This document shows, one piece after another, positions 1 to 8,455 of a stretch of 64,000 nucleotides of DNA. The notes under the pieces were generated by a model. It did no database searches and was not told where the DNA came from. It saw nothing but the letters and a program-made list of their open reading frames with translations. Made by a program: the position numbers and the translations under genes. The stretch spans positions 1-64,000 of the forward strand of contig CADAOF010000011.1 in assembly GCA_902789555.1 (NCBI GenBank), written 5' to 3'. Each line of letters opens with the position of its first letter. The first letter of the stretch is position 1. The stretch comes from an uncultured Lachnospiraceae bacterium. Lineage in GTDB: Bacteria; Bacillota; Clostridia; Lachnospirales; Lachnospiraceae.

Positions 1-754
1 CCGCTACGATTCAGAAACCGGTCTGTACTACCTGAACAGCCGGTACTACGATCCGGAAACCGGAAGATTCATAAACGCGGACGGATTCGTCAGCACCGGG
101 CAGGGCATTCTCGGAAGCAATATGTTCGCATATTGCATTAACAACCCAGTAAATATGGTTGATTTAGAGGGTTCAATGGCTGAAGCAGCGATTGCAGTTA
201 GCGGTTCTACCTTTGCCGCTTTTACGGCGTGGCTGACTACGATTGGTGGAGCAAACTTTTGGAATCCAGTGGGATGGATAATTGCAGGAGTGCTTGCAGC
301 AGGTGTTATCACTTGGGCGGGAGTAACACTATATAATCGTTGGAAAGCAAGTGCTTCGTCAAAAACGAAAACCCTTTCGGATGTAAAAGCAAAAACAAGC
401 AACTCAAGTGTTTATTATTTAGCATATGTGAATAGTAAGGGCGAACTTATAAAAATTGGTAAAGCAATGAATTACAGTGAAGCTTTAGCAGCTCTAGGCG
501 TTTCAGGTGCCGCCAATACATTGAATAAAGTGTATACATATAACAGAGGCAAATCATCCAAAGCACAAAGAGAATTAGAAAGAAAATCTAGCAATTGGGG
601 CATTTATACAAATAATCAAACGGCAGCAAAAGCATTGGCAATTGTTTTTGGATTTGCTGGAAAGCCAGAGGTTCATGGTTCTGGAATGTATGGGCATTAC
701 CATGATTCCACGCACACTTTCCATATCTGGTATGGTGGAAAAATAACTTATTAA
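1..754 (+). CDS. Rhs/YD-repeat protein, C-terminal end with toxin domain (5' partial)
   Basis: The reading frame is open from base 2, so the gene starts left of the window. The first ~55 residues are the Rhs-repeat-associated core signature: YDSETGLYYLNSRYYDPETG, then GRFINADGF and a NPVNMVDLEG end. After the core come a hydrophobic stretch (about residues 75-105 of the visible part) and a variable C-terminal domain ending in a His-rich block (GHYHDSTHTFHIWYGG). In Rhs proteins the sequence after the core is normally a swappable toxin domain; the His/Asp-rich end would suit a metal-dependent nuclease, but that is inference. The next gene, 14 bp downstream, is a candidate immunity gene. The region is A+T-rich compared with the chromosome to the right of 7.1 kb. 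Confidence 0.85.
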   Translation, partial: RYDSETGLYYLNSRYYDPETGRFINADGFVSTGQGILGSNMFAYCINNPVNMVDLEGSMAEAAIAVSGSTFAAFTAWLTTIGGANFWNPVGWIIAGVLAAGVITWAGVTLYNRWKASASSKTKTLSDVKAKTSNSSVYYLAYVNSKGELIKIGKAMNYSEALAALGVSGAANTLNKVYTYNRGKSSKAQRELERKSSNWGIYTNNQTAAKALAIVFGFAGKPEVHGSGMYGHYHDSTHTFHIWYGGKITY

Positions 755-768
755 CAGGAGGATTTAAT

Positions 769-1149
769 ATGTATCTCCAAATAAAAAAAATATGTTATTT
801 CTTTGAAAAGCTGTCGGATACAGACCGTTATTATTTTAATGATATAGACTATAAGTTTTATTCTGAGGAGGAACGGCAAGGATTAATAATTTCGAAAACT
901 TATGAAGCAAGTGATTTTTTTCTAATTCCCCAAATTTATCGTAATGAAATTGTCAAAAAATATCTATCAATAAAGAACAATCAAAACTTATTGAGAAAGA
1001 TAGAGGATAAAGATTTTTATCGAAAGTTTCACTGGTATATAGAAGATAATCATTTAGTTGATGATTGGAATCATTTCGAACAATTAGAACTAATCTCCTT
1101 TGCAGCCGAGTGGAGTAAGCAAAATCAAATAAAATTCACAATGAAATAA
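769..1149 (+). CDS. candidate immunity protein, UPF0158-like
   Basis: This 126-residue soluble protein has an AGGAGG site ending 8 bases before its ATG. It follows the Rhs toxin end by 14 bp on the same strand, the usual place for the cognate immunity gene. The pattern of residues (an SDFFLIPQIYRNEI block, then FYRKFHWYIEDNHLVDDW, then AAEWSKQNQIKF at the end) resembles the UPF0158 family, where a FRRFK..L...W.....A..W....I block is conserved. No catalytic motif is visible. Neutralising the upstream toxin is inferred from position. It could also be an unrelated small cytosolic protein. Confidence 0.6.
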   Translation: MYLQIKKICYFFEKLSDTDRYYFNDIDYKFYSEEERQGLIISKTYEASDFFLIPQIYRNEIVKKYLSIKNNQNLLRKIEDKDFYRKFHWYIEDNHLVDDWNHFEQLELISFAAEWSKQNQIKFTMK

Positions 1150-1271
1150 GAAATATCAAAATATCACGCTGTCAGAAGATGAAAAAAATCAGTTGAGGGA
1201 TATGCTGAAACCATATGGTTTTTGCTTTCCCTGCTTATGAAAACCAGGCTGTTCAACACAAAAAAACGGCC
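1150..1271 (+). pseudogene. short gene remnant, unidentified
   Basis: Directly after the immunity gene an open stretch of about 30 codons without a start (about 1150-1241) reads as a hydrophilic peptide (ITLSEDEKNQLRDMLKPYG) and ends in TGA. It looks like the tail of a lost gene, as is common downstream of Rhs loci where old toxin/immunity ends accumulate. No family is recognised. Confidence 0.3.
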
Positions 1272-1292
1272 CCAACGCGTTAAAAGCGTTGG
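1272..1292. promoter_or_regulatory. palindrome upstream of AlbA-domain gene
   Basis: Inverted repeat CCAACGC / GCGTTGG with a 7-base centre, 53 bp before the ATG of the AlbA-domain gene. The same core sequence occurs as a longer palindrome just after that gene (2997-3033). Placement suggests an operator for an autoregulated gene; this is inference. Confidence 0.5.
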
Positions 1293-1344
1293 AACTATTG
1301 ACTACAACGCACATTTGTGTTAAAGTGTGTTCGGAGGTGAGATT

Positions 1345-2994
1345 ATGCTGCCGAAGAAAGAGTCATTAACCATTGAATTTAAAAGCGACCTTAAGAAACT
1401 TTCGGATTCTGAGATATTTGAAGCCGTGGTAGCCTTTGCCAATACAGAGGGGGGAGAACTTTACCTTGGCATTGAAGACAATGGAGAAGTAACAGGGGTC
1501 CATAAAGCGCATGAAAACAGTACAACAGTAAGTGCTTTTATTGCAAATAATACAGTACCCCCAGTATCTGTCAGAGCAGAAATTGTCGAGGACATTTTTC
1601 CTGTATTAAAGATTTCCGTGCCCAAATCATATAGTGGGATTACGGCAACTGTATCAGGGAAAACACTGCATCGACAACTCAAAGCTAATGGAGAACCGGA
1701 AAATGTTCCCATGTATCCGACAACCTTTGCGACAAGGTTATCGGATCTTCGACTTTTGGATTATTCTGCAATGCCCTTGGTCCAAGGCAGTATTGAAGAT
1801 TTTGATCCCATAGAGGTGGAGCGGCTTCGACAGTTGATTGCTTCTTACAATGGAGAAAAAAACCTTCTGGATCTCGCTGATGAAGATTTATTTAAGGCGC
1901 TGGGGCTTGTTCGGGAACAGAACGGCACGTTATATCCGACAATCGTAGGTATTCTTCTGATAGGTAAAGTCGATGCAATTAAGCGATATGTTCCCACACA
2001 TGCAGCAGCATTTCAGGTTTTGGAAGGAACAGAAGTAAGGAACAATGATGACTTTGTTCTCCCTTTGCTCCAGACCTTAGAGCGGTTGAATAATAGTCTT
2101 GAAGCCCGTAATCCGGAACAGGAAATCGAAATGGGATTGTTCCGGCTTTCGATTCCGGAGTTTGATAAACGGGCAATAAGAGAAGCCCTGGTCAATGCAT
2201 TCAGTCATCGGGACTATTCAAGAATGGGCCGTGTCAGAGTGACGATCAGTGACGAGGGGCTGACTATTGCTAATCCAGGAGGATTTATTGAAGGTGTTTC
2301 TATAAACAATCTCTTGACTGCTGAACCTCATGGCAGAAATCCTCAGCTGGCAGATGCTTTGAAGCGTATAGGGCTTGCGGAGAGAACAGGAAGAGGTATC
2401 GACAGGATTTATGAAGGCTCTTTGATCTTTGGAAAACCCTTGCCGGATTATTCAGCAAGCACATCGGTAACGGTCTCCCTGTTTATTCAGCGCAGCAAAC
2501 CGGATCGACAGATTGCCCAACTGGTGGCTAATGAGCAGAATCGACTTGGACGGCCTCTTTCGCTTAATACTTTATTGGTGCTGAACACACTAAAAGATAT
2601 CCCGAAATCTACGGTAAGCCAGATTGCTGCAGCAATCAATGTCTCAGAAACGGCAATTAAAGGGATTTTGGACACGTCGATTGAAGCTGGAATAGTTGAA
2701 AGCTTCGGAAACGGAAAAAACAGGACTTATATTCTGTCACCAAAGGTATACCGGACGCAGGCGGGAAAGATTGGCTACGTCAGGCAAGTTGATATTGATG
2801 AAACACGGTATCCGGAACTGATTATTAATCTGGCAAAGAATACAGATTTCCTATCCAGAGCCGATGTCGTTCAGTTGTTGCATGTGAGTCCTTCGAAAGC
2901 ATACACTTTACTGAAAAAACTAGTTGCACAAGGAGAATTGGAACTGGTTAACAAGGGCCACTATGCTAAATATCAATATGTTGGAAAACGATAA
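1345..2994 (+). CDS. AlbA_2 (Schlafen-type) DNA-binding / ATP-binding transcriptional regulator
   Basis: This 549-residue protein begins at the ATG that follows GGAGGT with 6-base spacing; an in-frame GTG 18 bases upstream has no better site. The first ~125 residues form an AlbA_2 domain (ESLTIEFKSDL ... AFANTEGGELYLGIEDNGEV). The middle carries a GHKL-like ATP-binding region (IREALVNAFSHRDYS, then ISDEGLTIANPGGF and GRNPQLADALKRIGLAERTGRGI). The C-terminal third has winged-helix segments (VSQIAAAINVSETAIKGIL; SRADVVQLLHVSPSKAYTLL). Such proteins are usually annotated as ATP-dependent helicase-like or transcriptional regulators and are frequent in defence islands. Palindromes with the same core flank the gene on both sides. 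The HsdS remnant and SIR2 gene follow on the same strand. Confidence 0.85.
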   Translation: MLPKKESLTIEFKSDLKKLSDSEIFEAVVAFANTEGGELYLGIEDNGEVTGVHKAHENSTTVSAFIANNTVPPVSVRAEIVEDIFPVLKISVPKSYSGITATVSGKTLHRQLKANGEPENVPMYPTTFATRLSDLRLLDYSAMPLVQGSIEDFDPIEVERLRQLIASYNGEKNLLDLADEDLFKALGLVREQNGTLYPTIVGILLIGKVDAIKRYVPTHAAAFQVLEGTEVRNNDDFVLPLLQTLERLNNSLEARNPEQEIEMGLFRLSIPEFDKRAIREALVNAFSHRDYSRMGRVRVTISDEGLTIANPGGFIEGVSINNLLTAEPHGRNPQLADALKRIGLAERTGRGIDRIYEGSLIFGKPLPDYSASTSVTVSLFIQRSKPDRQIAQLVANEQNRLGRPLSLNTLLVLNTLKDIPKSTVSQIAAAINVSETAIKGILDTSIEAGIVESFGNGKNRTYILSPKVYRTQAGKIGYVRQVDIDETRYPELIINLAKNTDFLSRADVVQLLHVSPSKAYTLLKKLVAQGELELVNKGHYAKYQYVGKR

Positions 2995-2996
2995 CG

Positions 2997-3033
2997 CAAC
3001 AATTCCAACGCGTTCAACGCGTTGGAATTGTTG
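2997..3033. promoter_or_regulatory. perfect 18-bp-arm palindrome
   Basis: Left arm CAACAATTCCAACGCGTT (2997-3014), one centre base, then its exact reverse complement (3016-3033). It begins 3 bp after the stop of the AlbA-domain gene and contains the CCAACGC/GCGTTGG core also seen upstream at 1272-1292. There is no T-run, so a simple terminator is unlikely. It may be a binding site for the flanked regulator or a recombination/replication hairpin. Confidence 0.6.
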
Positions 3034-3099
3034 TATGCGATAAAGGCGAGTTGGATAAAGGCACAATTTAGAAGAGCACTGTCCAATGCATTTGCTCGG

Positions 3100-3324
3100 T
3101 TAGATTAATAACTTGGTTGATTCTGTTCCTGAGAACTGGAGATGGGAACACTTAGGAAATATCCGTCTCGGTATATGGCGGAAAAAGAATCCCCGCAGGA
3201 AGAACCAAAGCTGGCGATAATACGAATTCAGAATATGGTTATTCCTTTTCCCCCGCTTGCAGAACAAAAGCGTATCGTAGCTAAGTTGGAAGAACTGCTG
3301 CCACTCTGCGAAAAACTGAGATAA
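3100..3324 (+). pseudogene. hsdS: type I restriction specificity subunit (HsdS) remnant
   Basis: Two HsdS signatures survive in different frames. At 3111-3165 one frame reads as the start of a target-recognition domain (VDSVPENWRWEHLGNI). At about 3220-3324 another reads as the conserved C-terminal end (IPFPPLAEQKRIVAKLEELL). A complete HsdS is about 400 residues, so nearly everything between the two is deleted and the frame is lost. No hsdM or hsdR is visible. This is a relic of a type I restriction-modification system next to the intact SIR2 defence gene. Confidence 0.8.
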
Positions 3325-3334
3325 GGAGGCTGTA

Positions 3335-6300
3335 ATGGATACACACATTGAACTTTCCCCCGAACTCCCCAACGGAATAATAGAGGCCTATGAGCGGCAT
3401 GAATTAGCAGTATTTGTAGGGGCAGGTATTTCACGGTTGATGGGTTGCCGGGGCTGGGATCAGATGGCTAATGAATTGGTCGACAAAGTCTGCACTCCAG
3501 CCATGGCAGATCAAGTTAAATGCAGCTGCTCAAACAGTAAAGAGAAAATAACCATTGCGAAAAGGATTGCTGAAAAAGAAAATAAGATAACGGACTTCTG
3601 GAAAATATTTCACGATGCACTTGTTCCAGACCAAGAGAAAGAGGACATATATTCGAAAATCGCTTTATTTGATACACTTTTCTTAACCACTAACTGCGAC
3701 GGCCTGTTAGTGAAAAAGTTCCCTTACTCATACACGACAGACTGTTCCAAGGATGAATACTTAAGACGAGCTGATAAGCCTTTCGTTTATTGCCTGCACG
3801 GGAATTGGGGTAACGGAACCGAGGAAGAGAAAGAACGACTGATTTTTACTGAAGATAAATATCTATTGGAGTATCAACCGGGGAATCAACTGCCGGATTT
3901 TTTACGGCAGGTTATGTATGATAAAACAGTATTGTTTATTGGTTATGGTTTGACTGAATTCGAAATAATCAATGCTGCTTTTGAACCCTCAAAAGTATTG
4001 AAGCATTATCTATTAGAGGGTTTCTTTAAATATCAGCAGGAATTATGTAACGCAAAGGCTGAGTATTTTGCAAGCATCGGTGTAAATCTAATCCCATACA
4101 GCAAAGACGAATGTGGTTATGCCCAGCAAGCTAAAATAATTTCCGAGTGGATAGATGAACTGAAGCATAAAACACCCTATAATAGCCGTGGAATTCTTGC
4201 TGTATTAGAGGCACTTGATGAGTTTTCCGACGAAAATCGTTACATTGTAGAGCAAAGATTGAGACGACCAGATTCACTTAAAGATCTAACAGCTATGCTT
4301 GACGCTCTTCCGCAGTGCCTGCACTGTTATGATTGGATTATCTTTTTATTCGACAAAGGAATCATAAAACCTGACGAGATTCCTGCTATTAAGAGAAAGA
4401 ACGAAAAATCATACAGTTATGTGAATTGGCCTATTTTGCCGTGTGTTTTATCCTGCATAAAAAGAAAAGAACCCACGGAGCACGAAAAACCACGAATAAC
4501 AGAATTTGTCAAAAAAGCAATAGCAGAAGCATACAAAAACGAAAACGTCCAGAAAAACGAATTCGTAATCAATCAACTTTGGGAAGTATATCTCACTCTA
4601 GGTGAATTCCCTGAAGACGACATTGAGATGGCTTTGTGGAATGCTTGGGCCAGTAGTTCCGATTTGGCAATAAGCTTAATGGAACGAAACTATTGCGGAA
4701 GAGTATTTGAATGTGCTGATGACAAGGCAGCACAACTCCTCTGCGCCTTTTTCGCAGCAGGGAAAATTGAAAACCGGGAACATCGTTCATATTGGTTTCC
4801 CAAACTTGCGCAAAAGATTTCTTCATTCCACAATAATCAGGTCCTTGAACGAATTACAGGGAAATGTCTGGCAATGTTTCTTGAAGCAGAAGAACCAAAC
4901 CCATTTTATCGAAGCTTTGATGATAGGTATCATTTTGTCAGATCCGGCTATGCATTTTCTCTGTATAAATCTATAGAAATCTTTTTGGTGAATATGGATT
5001 CTGAAGCGCAAACAAGAATTATATCTGATTTGTTGCGAAAGGCGGACTCTACAGATACATGGCAATTTTCTCTTCACCTAGCAGCAAAGGTGTCACAAGG
5101 AAAAGTGAGTGACTTCGCGGAGAATCCGTTATCATACTCTCATGTATTTGTAGATTTTTACATTTGGTTAGATTCATTTCTATCGTCAAATCATCACAAT
5201 GATGCGGATGTTAAGACGCTTATTGATTGGATCAGTCGGGCATCTTTTGGATATGATCTTAAGAAAGAAAGCGCTTGGTATGGCACCAGTATAAAATGGG
5301 TAAATACATGGCGATATCTTCTGCTTGATCTTCTATCGCGGGTCAATCTGAGTGCTGCAGAATTGAGGGATCAAATCAAAGAAGAGGACCGTTTTGATGA
5401 AAAAAGCCCTCTTGAAGATAAGGAGAGATACTATACAGTCCGAGATGTTCCGCATGAAGAGTACTTTGCAAATAATGATTTTTCATCCTATTCTGCTGAA
5501 GAGCTTTACGGAGAGATTGTAGCAGAAAAAGAAAAGTCAGTGTGGAGCAATGAGTATTACCATGTTTATGAACTCATTGAAGAATTGGGAAAGAAAATCT
5601 CGGATTCACAGCTATGTTCGTTTGTCGACTTTATGCTTTCTAAAACAGGAGATGAATTATGCGCAGTAGCTTCTTTGCTATCTGATGATTCGATTGCTTG
5701 CAGAATACCCAGTGATACACTTGAGTCATTCATACAGAAGCTATATGAAATAATCTGTGAACTGGATGCTACCGCAAAAGAACGCCCACAGTTAACTTCC
5801 AGTTTCGTATATGCCTTACAACATCTTTCTAAAAATGGATGGAAGCAAAAAGAGATAGGTGAACTGCTTCTGTCCTTTGACACTGGCAGACTCTTTGTTA
5901 TTGATGAGCCCTATCATGAAGATATGGATGTAATAATGAATATCATTAATGTTGCAGAAAGCCAGTTTTTTTCACTGACTATTGATAGCATCGCCTCTTG
6001 TAAGGAGGTCGATGATCTTAAAGAGCGGTTCTATACATGGCTTGCTGATGTCATTAATGATAATCCCGGAAAGTGGCTTATCTACGCTTGCGCATTTAAA
6101 TTACAGAATCTCCTTTATCTTGATGATGAAAAAACAAAGTCGTTAGTCTTTCCTGTTTTAAGGAGTGCTGAAGATGTAGCTAGAGTTGCTTTGGCTATGT
6201 GTTGTGGTGCATCGGCTATTATCCCTTTGGTGGTTGACTTTTGCTCGCCTTTCGAAATATTAGATGATATTTCCGTGTTGATAAAAAAGGACGGTCAGGA

Positions 6301-6898
6301 ATACCGAAACGCAGATAGTTTTTTAACCTATATGGTTGCGGCCTATCATTTTGGACTTCTTCATCAAGATAATTATCGACATTTTCTCCAGACGCTGGAA
6401 GAAGATGCAATGAATCATGTGGCGTGGACAATATGTGAAGGAATTAAAGGTATTGAAGAAAAGCAATGCTACATGTTAATCGACGAAACGCTTCACATGT
6501 TAATTGACTATGATTCGAAAGCACAGTATGCAAAGGGAATTATTTATTACTTATCCCGCAAAGAAAAAATAACGGAGGATGACTGGAAAGTGATTTGTCC
6601 AATGATAGATCTTGCCCTTTCTAAATCGGGATTGTGGCATAGCATTGAGGATTGTCTCGAAAAAACAGACAAGTTATATGATGATGTCATTTCTTCGATA
6701 GACAAAATGACACATTATTCTGAGACAATTTATGAGTTCAATGCGGATAAAATAATCCGCGAGTTGGTTAGGCTTGATGGTTTTTCTTCTATTCAACGTT
6801 TTGCCGGGGCGCTTGTTATGCGCAATGTAAATCCTGGCAAATATAGTCAATATGGGGAGAATCCTAAAAAAGCTATTGAACTTCTGGAAAAAGATTAA
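3335..6898 (+). CDS. SIR2-domain antiphage defence protein (large, single-gene type)
   Basis: 1187 residues, preceded by AAGGAGG. The N-terminal ~280 residues are a SIR2-like NAD-hydrolysing domain: GAGIS at 29-33 for NAD binding, TTNCD at 118-122 (N120 and D122 likely catalytic), H155 in CLHGNW, and a GYGLTE motif near 205. The remaining ~900 residues are helical and repeat-like with no recognised domain, probably the sensing part. In defence-associated sirtuins (DSR family, Thoeris ThsA and others) such domains deplete NAD+ after phage recognition and stop the infected cell; that role is inferred here from architecture and context. It follows a dead type I RM gene and sits close to the attachment-site-like sequence at 7072. 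No partner gene is evident downstream. Confidence 0.8.
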   Translation: MDTHIELSPELPNGIIEAYERHELAVFVGAGISRLMGCRGWDQMANELVDKVCTPAMADQVKCSCSNSKEKITIAKRIAEKENKITDFWKIFHDALVPDQEKEDIYSKIALFDTLFLTTNCDGLLVKKFPYSYTTDCSKDEYLRRADKPFVYCLHGNWGNGTEEEKERLIFTEDKYLLEYQPGNQLPDFLRQVMYDKTVLFIGYGLTEFEIINAAFEPSKVLKHYLLEGFFKYQQELCNAKAEYFASIGVNLIPYSKDECGYAQQAKIISEWIDELKHKTPYNSRGILAVLEALDEFSDENRYIVEQRLRRPDSLKDLTAMLDALPQCLHCYDWIIFLFDKGIIKPDEIPAIKRKNEKSYSYVNWPILPCVLSCIKRKEPTEHEKPRITEFVKKAIAEAYKNENVQKNEFVINQLWEVYLTLGEFPEDDIEMALWNAWASSSDLAISLMERNYCGRVFECADDKAAQLLCAFFAAGKIENREHRSYWFPKLAQKISSFHNNQVLERITGKCLAMFLEAEEPNPFYRSFDDRYHFVRSGYAFSLYKSIEIFLVNMDSEAQTRIISDLLRKADSTDTWQFSLHLAAKVSQGKVSDFAENPLSYSHVFVDFYIWLDSFLSSNHHNDADVKTLIDWISRASFGYDLKKESAWYGTSIKWVNTWRYLLLDLLSRVNLSAAELRDQIKEEDRFDEKSPLEDKERYYTVRDVPHEEYFANNDFSSYSAEELYGEIVAEKEKSVWSNEYYHVYELIEELGKKISDSQLCSFVDFMLSKTGDELCAVASLLSDDSIACRIPSDTLESFIQKLYEIICELDATAKERPQLTSSFVYALQHLSKNGWKQKEIGELLLSFDTGRLFVIDEPYHEDMDVIMNIINVAESQFFSLTIDSIASCKEVDDLKERFYTWLADVINDNPGKWLIYACAFKLQNLLYLDDEKTKSLVFPVLRSAEDVARVALAMCCGASAIIPLVVDFCSPFEILDDISVLIKKDGQEYRNADSFLTYMVAAYHFGLLHQDNYRHFLQTLEEDAMNHVAWTICEGIKGIEEKQCYMLIDETLHMLIDYDSKAQYAKGIIYYLSRKEKITEDDWKVICPMIDLALSKSGLWHSIEDCLEKTDKLYDDVISSIDKMTHYSETIYEFNADKIIRELVRLDGFSSIQRFAGALVMRNVNPGKYSQYGENPKKAIELLEKD

Positions 6899-7050
6899 TA
6901 TCAAGGCTTTTGATTTTGACTCATTGCCTGCAGAAGAAAATATTACGTCAAAGACGTTAACCTGTTTTTGGACTGGTATGGAGAAGTATTAATGGCACAA
7001 ATGTGTTCCAAAGAAGCGGGCGATGCACGGAACCTCCTTATTTAACGTGG
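6899..7050 (+). pseudogene. gene remnant at the element boundary
   Basis: About 30 codons (roughly 6952-7044) read as DVNLFLDWYGEVLMAQMCSK and onward to a TAA, without a start codon or ribosome binding site. This looks like the tail of a lost gene between the SIR2 gene and the tRNA-like end. No family recognised. Confidence 0.3.
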
Positions 7051-7071
7051 TTTTTGAGCATCGGGCCCTGA

Positions 7072-7093
7072 GTTCAAATCCCTCCTTCTCCGC
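7072..7093 (+). other. attachment-site-like tRNA-Ser 3' end
   Basis: The 22 bases (GTTCAAATCCCTCCTTCTCC plus GC) match the T-loop, 3' T-stem and 3' acceptor strand of a bacterial tRNA-Ser. The 5' half of the T stem does not pair (CTGAG instead of GAGGG) and no anticodon arm precedes it, so this is a 3'-end copy and not a tRNA gene. Elements that integrate into tRNA genes leave such a copy at the distal junction. The native tRNA-type terminator follows directly, so the element should lie to the left and the intact tRNA-Ser beyond the left edge. Confidence 0.65.
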
Positions 7094-7101
7094 TCCCACG
7101 T

Positions 7102-7142
7102 AGCTCGAAATCGTTGTATTTTCAACGGTTTCGAGCTTTTTT
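7102..7142 (+). terminator. strong terminator after tRNA-like 3' end
   Basis: 15-bp stem AGCTCGAAATCGTTG / CAACGGTTTCGAGCT with one G-U pair, a 6-base loop and a T-run. It sits 9 bp after the tRNA-Ser 3'-end copy, where a tRNA terminator would be. Confidence 0.85.
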
Positions 7143-7420
7143 GATACGGCCGAAAATTGAGCCCTTTTTGAGGCCAAGGGGTATTATTTGCCAAAAAGGC
7201 TTTAGAATGTTATGCGAACGATTAACTATCTTAAGATTTGGCACCATTTTCCACCTCCTCCAGACGGCATCCTGTTGGGCGTTCAAATGAGTTGTGAGTC
7301 CAGACAATTTTCACAGTTCCATCCTGAACTTTAATAACAAAATATCTCAGACCTTCAGCCCTATCCAGCCCTGTCGAGCAGGAAATTGCTTCTGCGGATA
7401 CGTCTCTGAATCAAGTCCCT
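7143..7420. other. intergenic region with a possible minus-strand gene remnant
   Basis: No start-bearing gene is visible. On the minus strand about 55 codons (roughly 7400-7223) stay open and read as GLRYFVIKVQDGTVKIVW followed by THNSFERPTGCRLEEVENG to a stop, with no good start or ribosome binding site. It may be the tail of a lost gene; no family is recognised. Confidence 0.3.
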
Positions 7421-8218
7421 TCAAGGGGGCAGAAACCCCAGATATTCATTGAACGCGTTGAAAAGCATATCTCCCGAACAAACAGGAAGATAGCGGTCTT
7501 CTCCCGCGATGGGAACAAATTCAAAAAGGTCCTGCGCGGCGGTCAGCACCAACACCGGCAGCACTTCCTTTTTCGGGCCGAATACGATCTCCAGATAGGG
7601 CACATACTTGGCAGCCTGCCGGACTTCCTCCGGAACCACGACCTCCTTCATCTTGAACTCGAGCGAAAAGAGTTTCTCCGGAGTGATCACGAGCACGTCC
7701 GCGTAGATACGGACCCATTTGGAATGCTTGAGCTTAAGTTCAAAGGCAATCACCCAATCTTTGTAATCCCGGACTCCGAGTTCTTCCAGATCGGTAAAGA
7801 GCCGGCGCATCGTAAGCCGACAATCCGTAAAGGAATGGATAAGCCCCCGGCTATCGTTCACATTCCGGCCGATATCGCGGCAGCCCTCCAGAAGCGCAGC
7901 CAGCCAGGCTTCTTCGGAGAGAGCCAGGAAGTCCCGGGCTTCCGCGCTGTAGGCGCAGATCTCATGCAGACCGCTGTGAGGAAAAGCCTGGCTCACGAGC
8001 CCGTGCCAGCAGTCCTCTTCATCTTTCCAGCAGAGTTCCTTCATCAGCGGAGAGCTGTAAAGGAGCCGGTTCACCTCGCTGCGGTCCAGTTCCAGCTCCC
8101 GCGCGATCTGGCGGGCTTTGATCCCTTCGCTGCGGCAGATAGCAGAGCAGATAGCCTGCTCTGCCAGTCCTTGTTTGTTCAGCCGGTCTCTTTCACTGAT
8201 CCGCATACGTTGTCCCAT
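7421..8218 (-). CDS. HTH plus PD-(D/E)XK-like nuclease-fold protein
   Basis: 265 residues, soluble. Residues ~15-60 look like a winged helix-turn-helix (ICRSEGIKARQIARELELDRSEVNRLL). The C-terminal half carries a PD-(D/E)XK pattern: D174 in IYADVLVI, E187-x-K189 in LEFKMK, and a following helix with Q201 (VRQAAKYVPYLEIVFG). This resembles nuclease-superfamily proteins of unknown function and not a characterised restriction enzyme. The start is uncertain: the first ATG abuts a GAGAGG site, and an ATG four codons later has a more normal spacing. It is isolated, facing the element boundary. DNA processing or regulation is an inference. Confidence 0.6.
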   Translation of the reverse strand: MGQRMRISERDRLNKQGLAEQAICSAICRSEGIKARQIARELELDRSEVNRLLYSSPLMKELCWKDEEDCWHGLVSQAFPHSGLHEICAYSAEARDFLALSEEAWLAALLEGCRDIGRNVNDSRGLIHSFTDCRLTMRRLFTDLEELGVRDYKDWVIAFELKLKHSKWVRIYADVLVITPEKLFSLEFKMKEVVVPEEVRQAAKYVPYLEIVFGPKKEVLPVLVLTAAQDLFEFVPIAGEDRYLPVCSGDMLFNAFNEYLGFLPP

Positions 8219-8455
8219 CCTCTCATACGGATTTTACCACAGCTTTGCCGCAAAGAAAAGCCGCCGTGCCTGCGGCCCGCCTCCGGTTGAAGGCGCTCGG
8301 GCTACAAATGCCGTCAGCATCAACTCCACTCGGTTCTAAAGAACGAGGAATCAAGGTTTTCTCATCTGTTTTTACTATGCAGCGTCTTCTAAACCGGGTT
8401 GGTATTATAATATAATAATTATTAGAAATAAGAAAACAATTGGGGAAAAAGATAA

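Noticed and set aside
6980-7094. possible complete tRNA-Ser (GGAGAAG at 6980 could pair with CTTCTCC at 7084)
   Set aside because: The distance is too long, no D or anticodon arm folds, the T stem does not pair, and the GGAGAAG is inside an open coding stretch. Only the 3' end is tRNA-like.
1-7142. prophage remnant
   Set aside because: No phage structural, lysis or replication genes are visible; the content (Rhs end, AlbA regulator, HsdS relic, SIR2) fits a defence/toxin element better.
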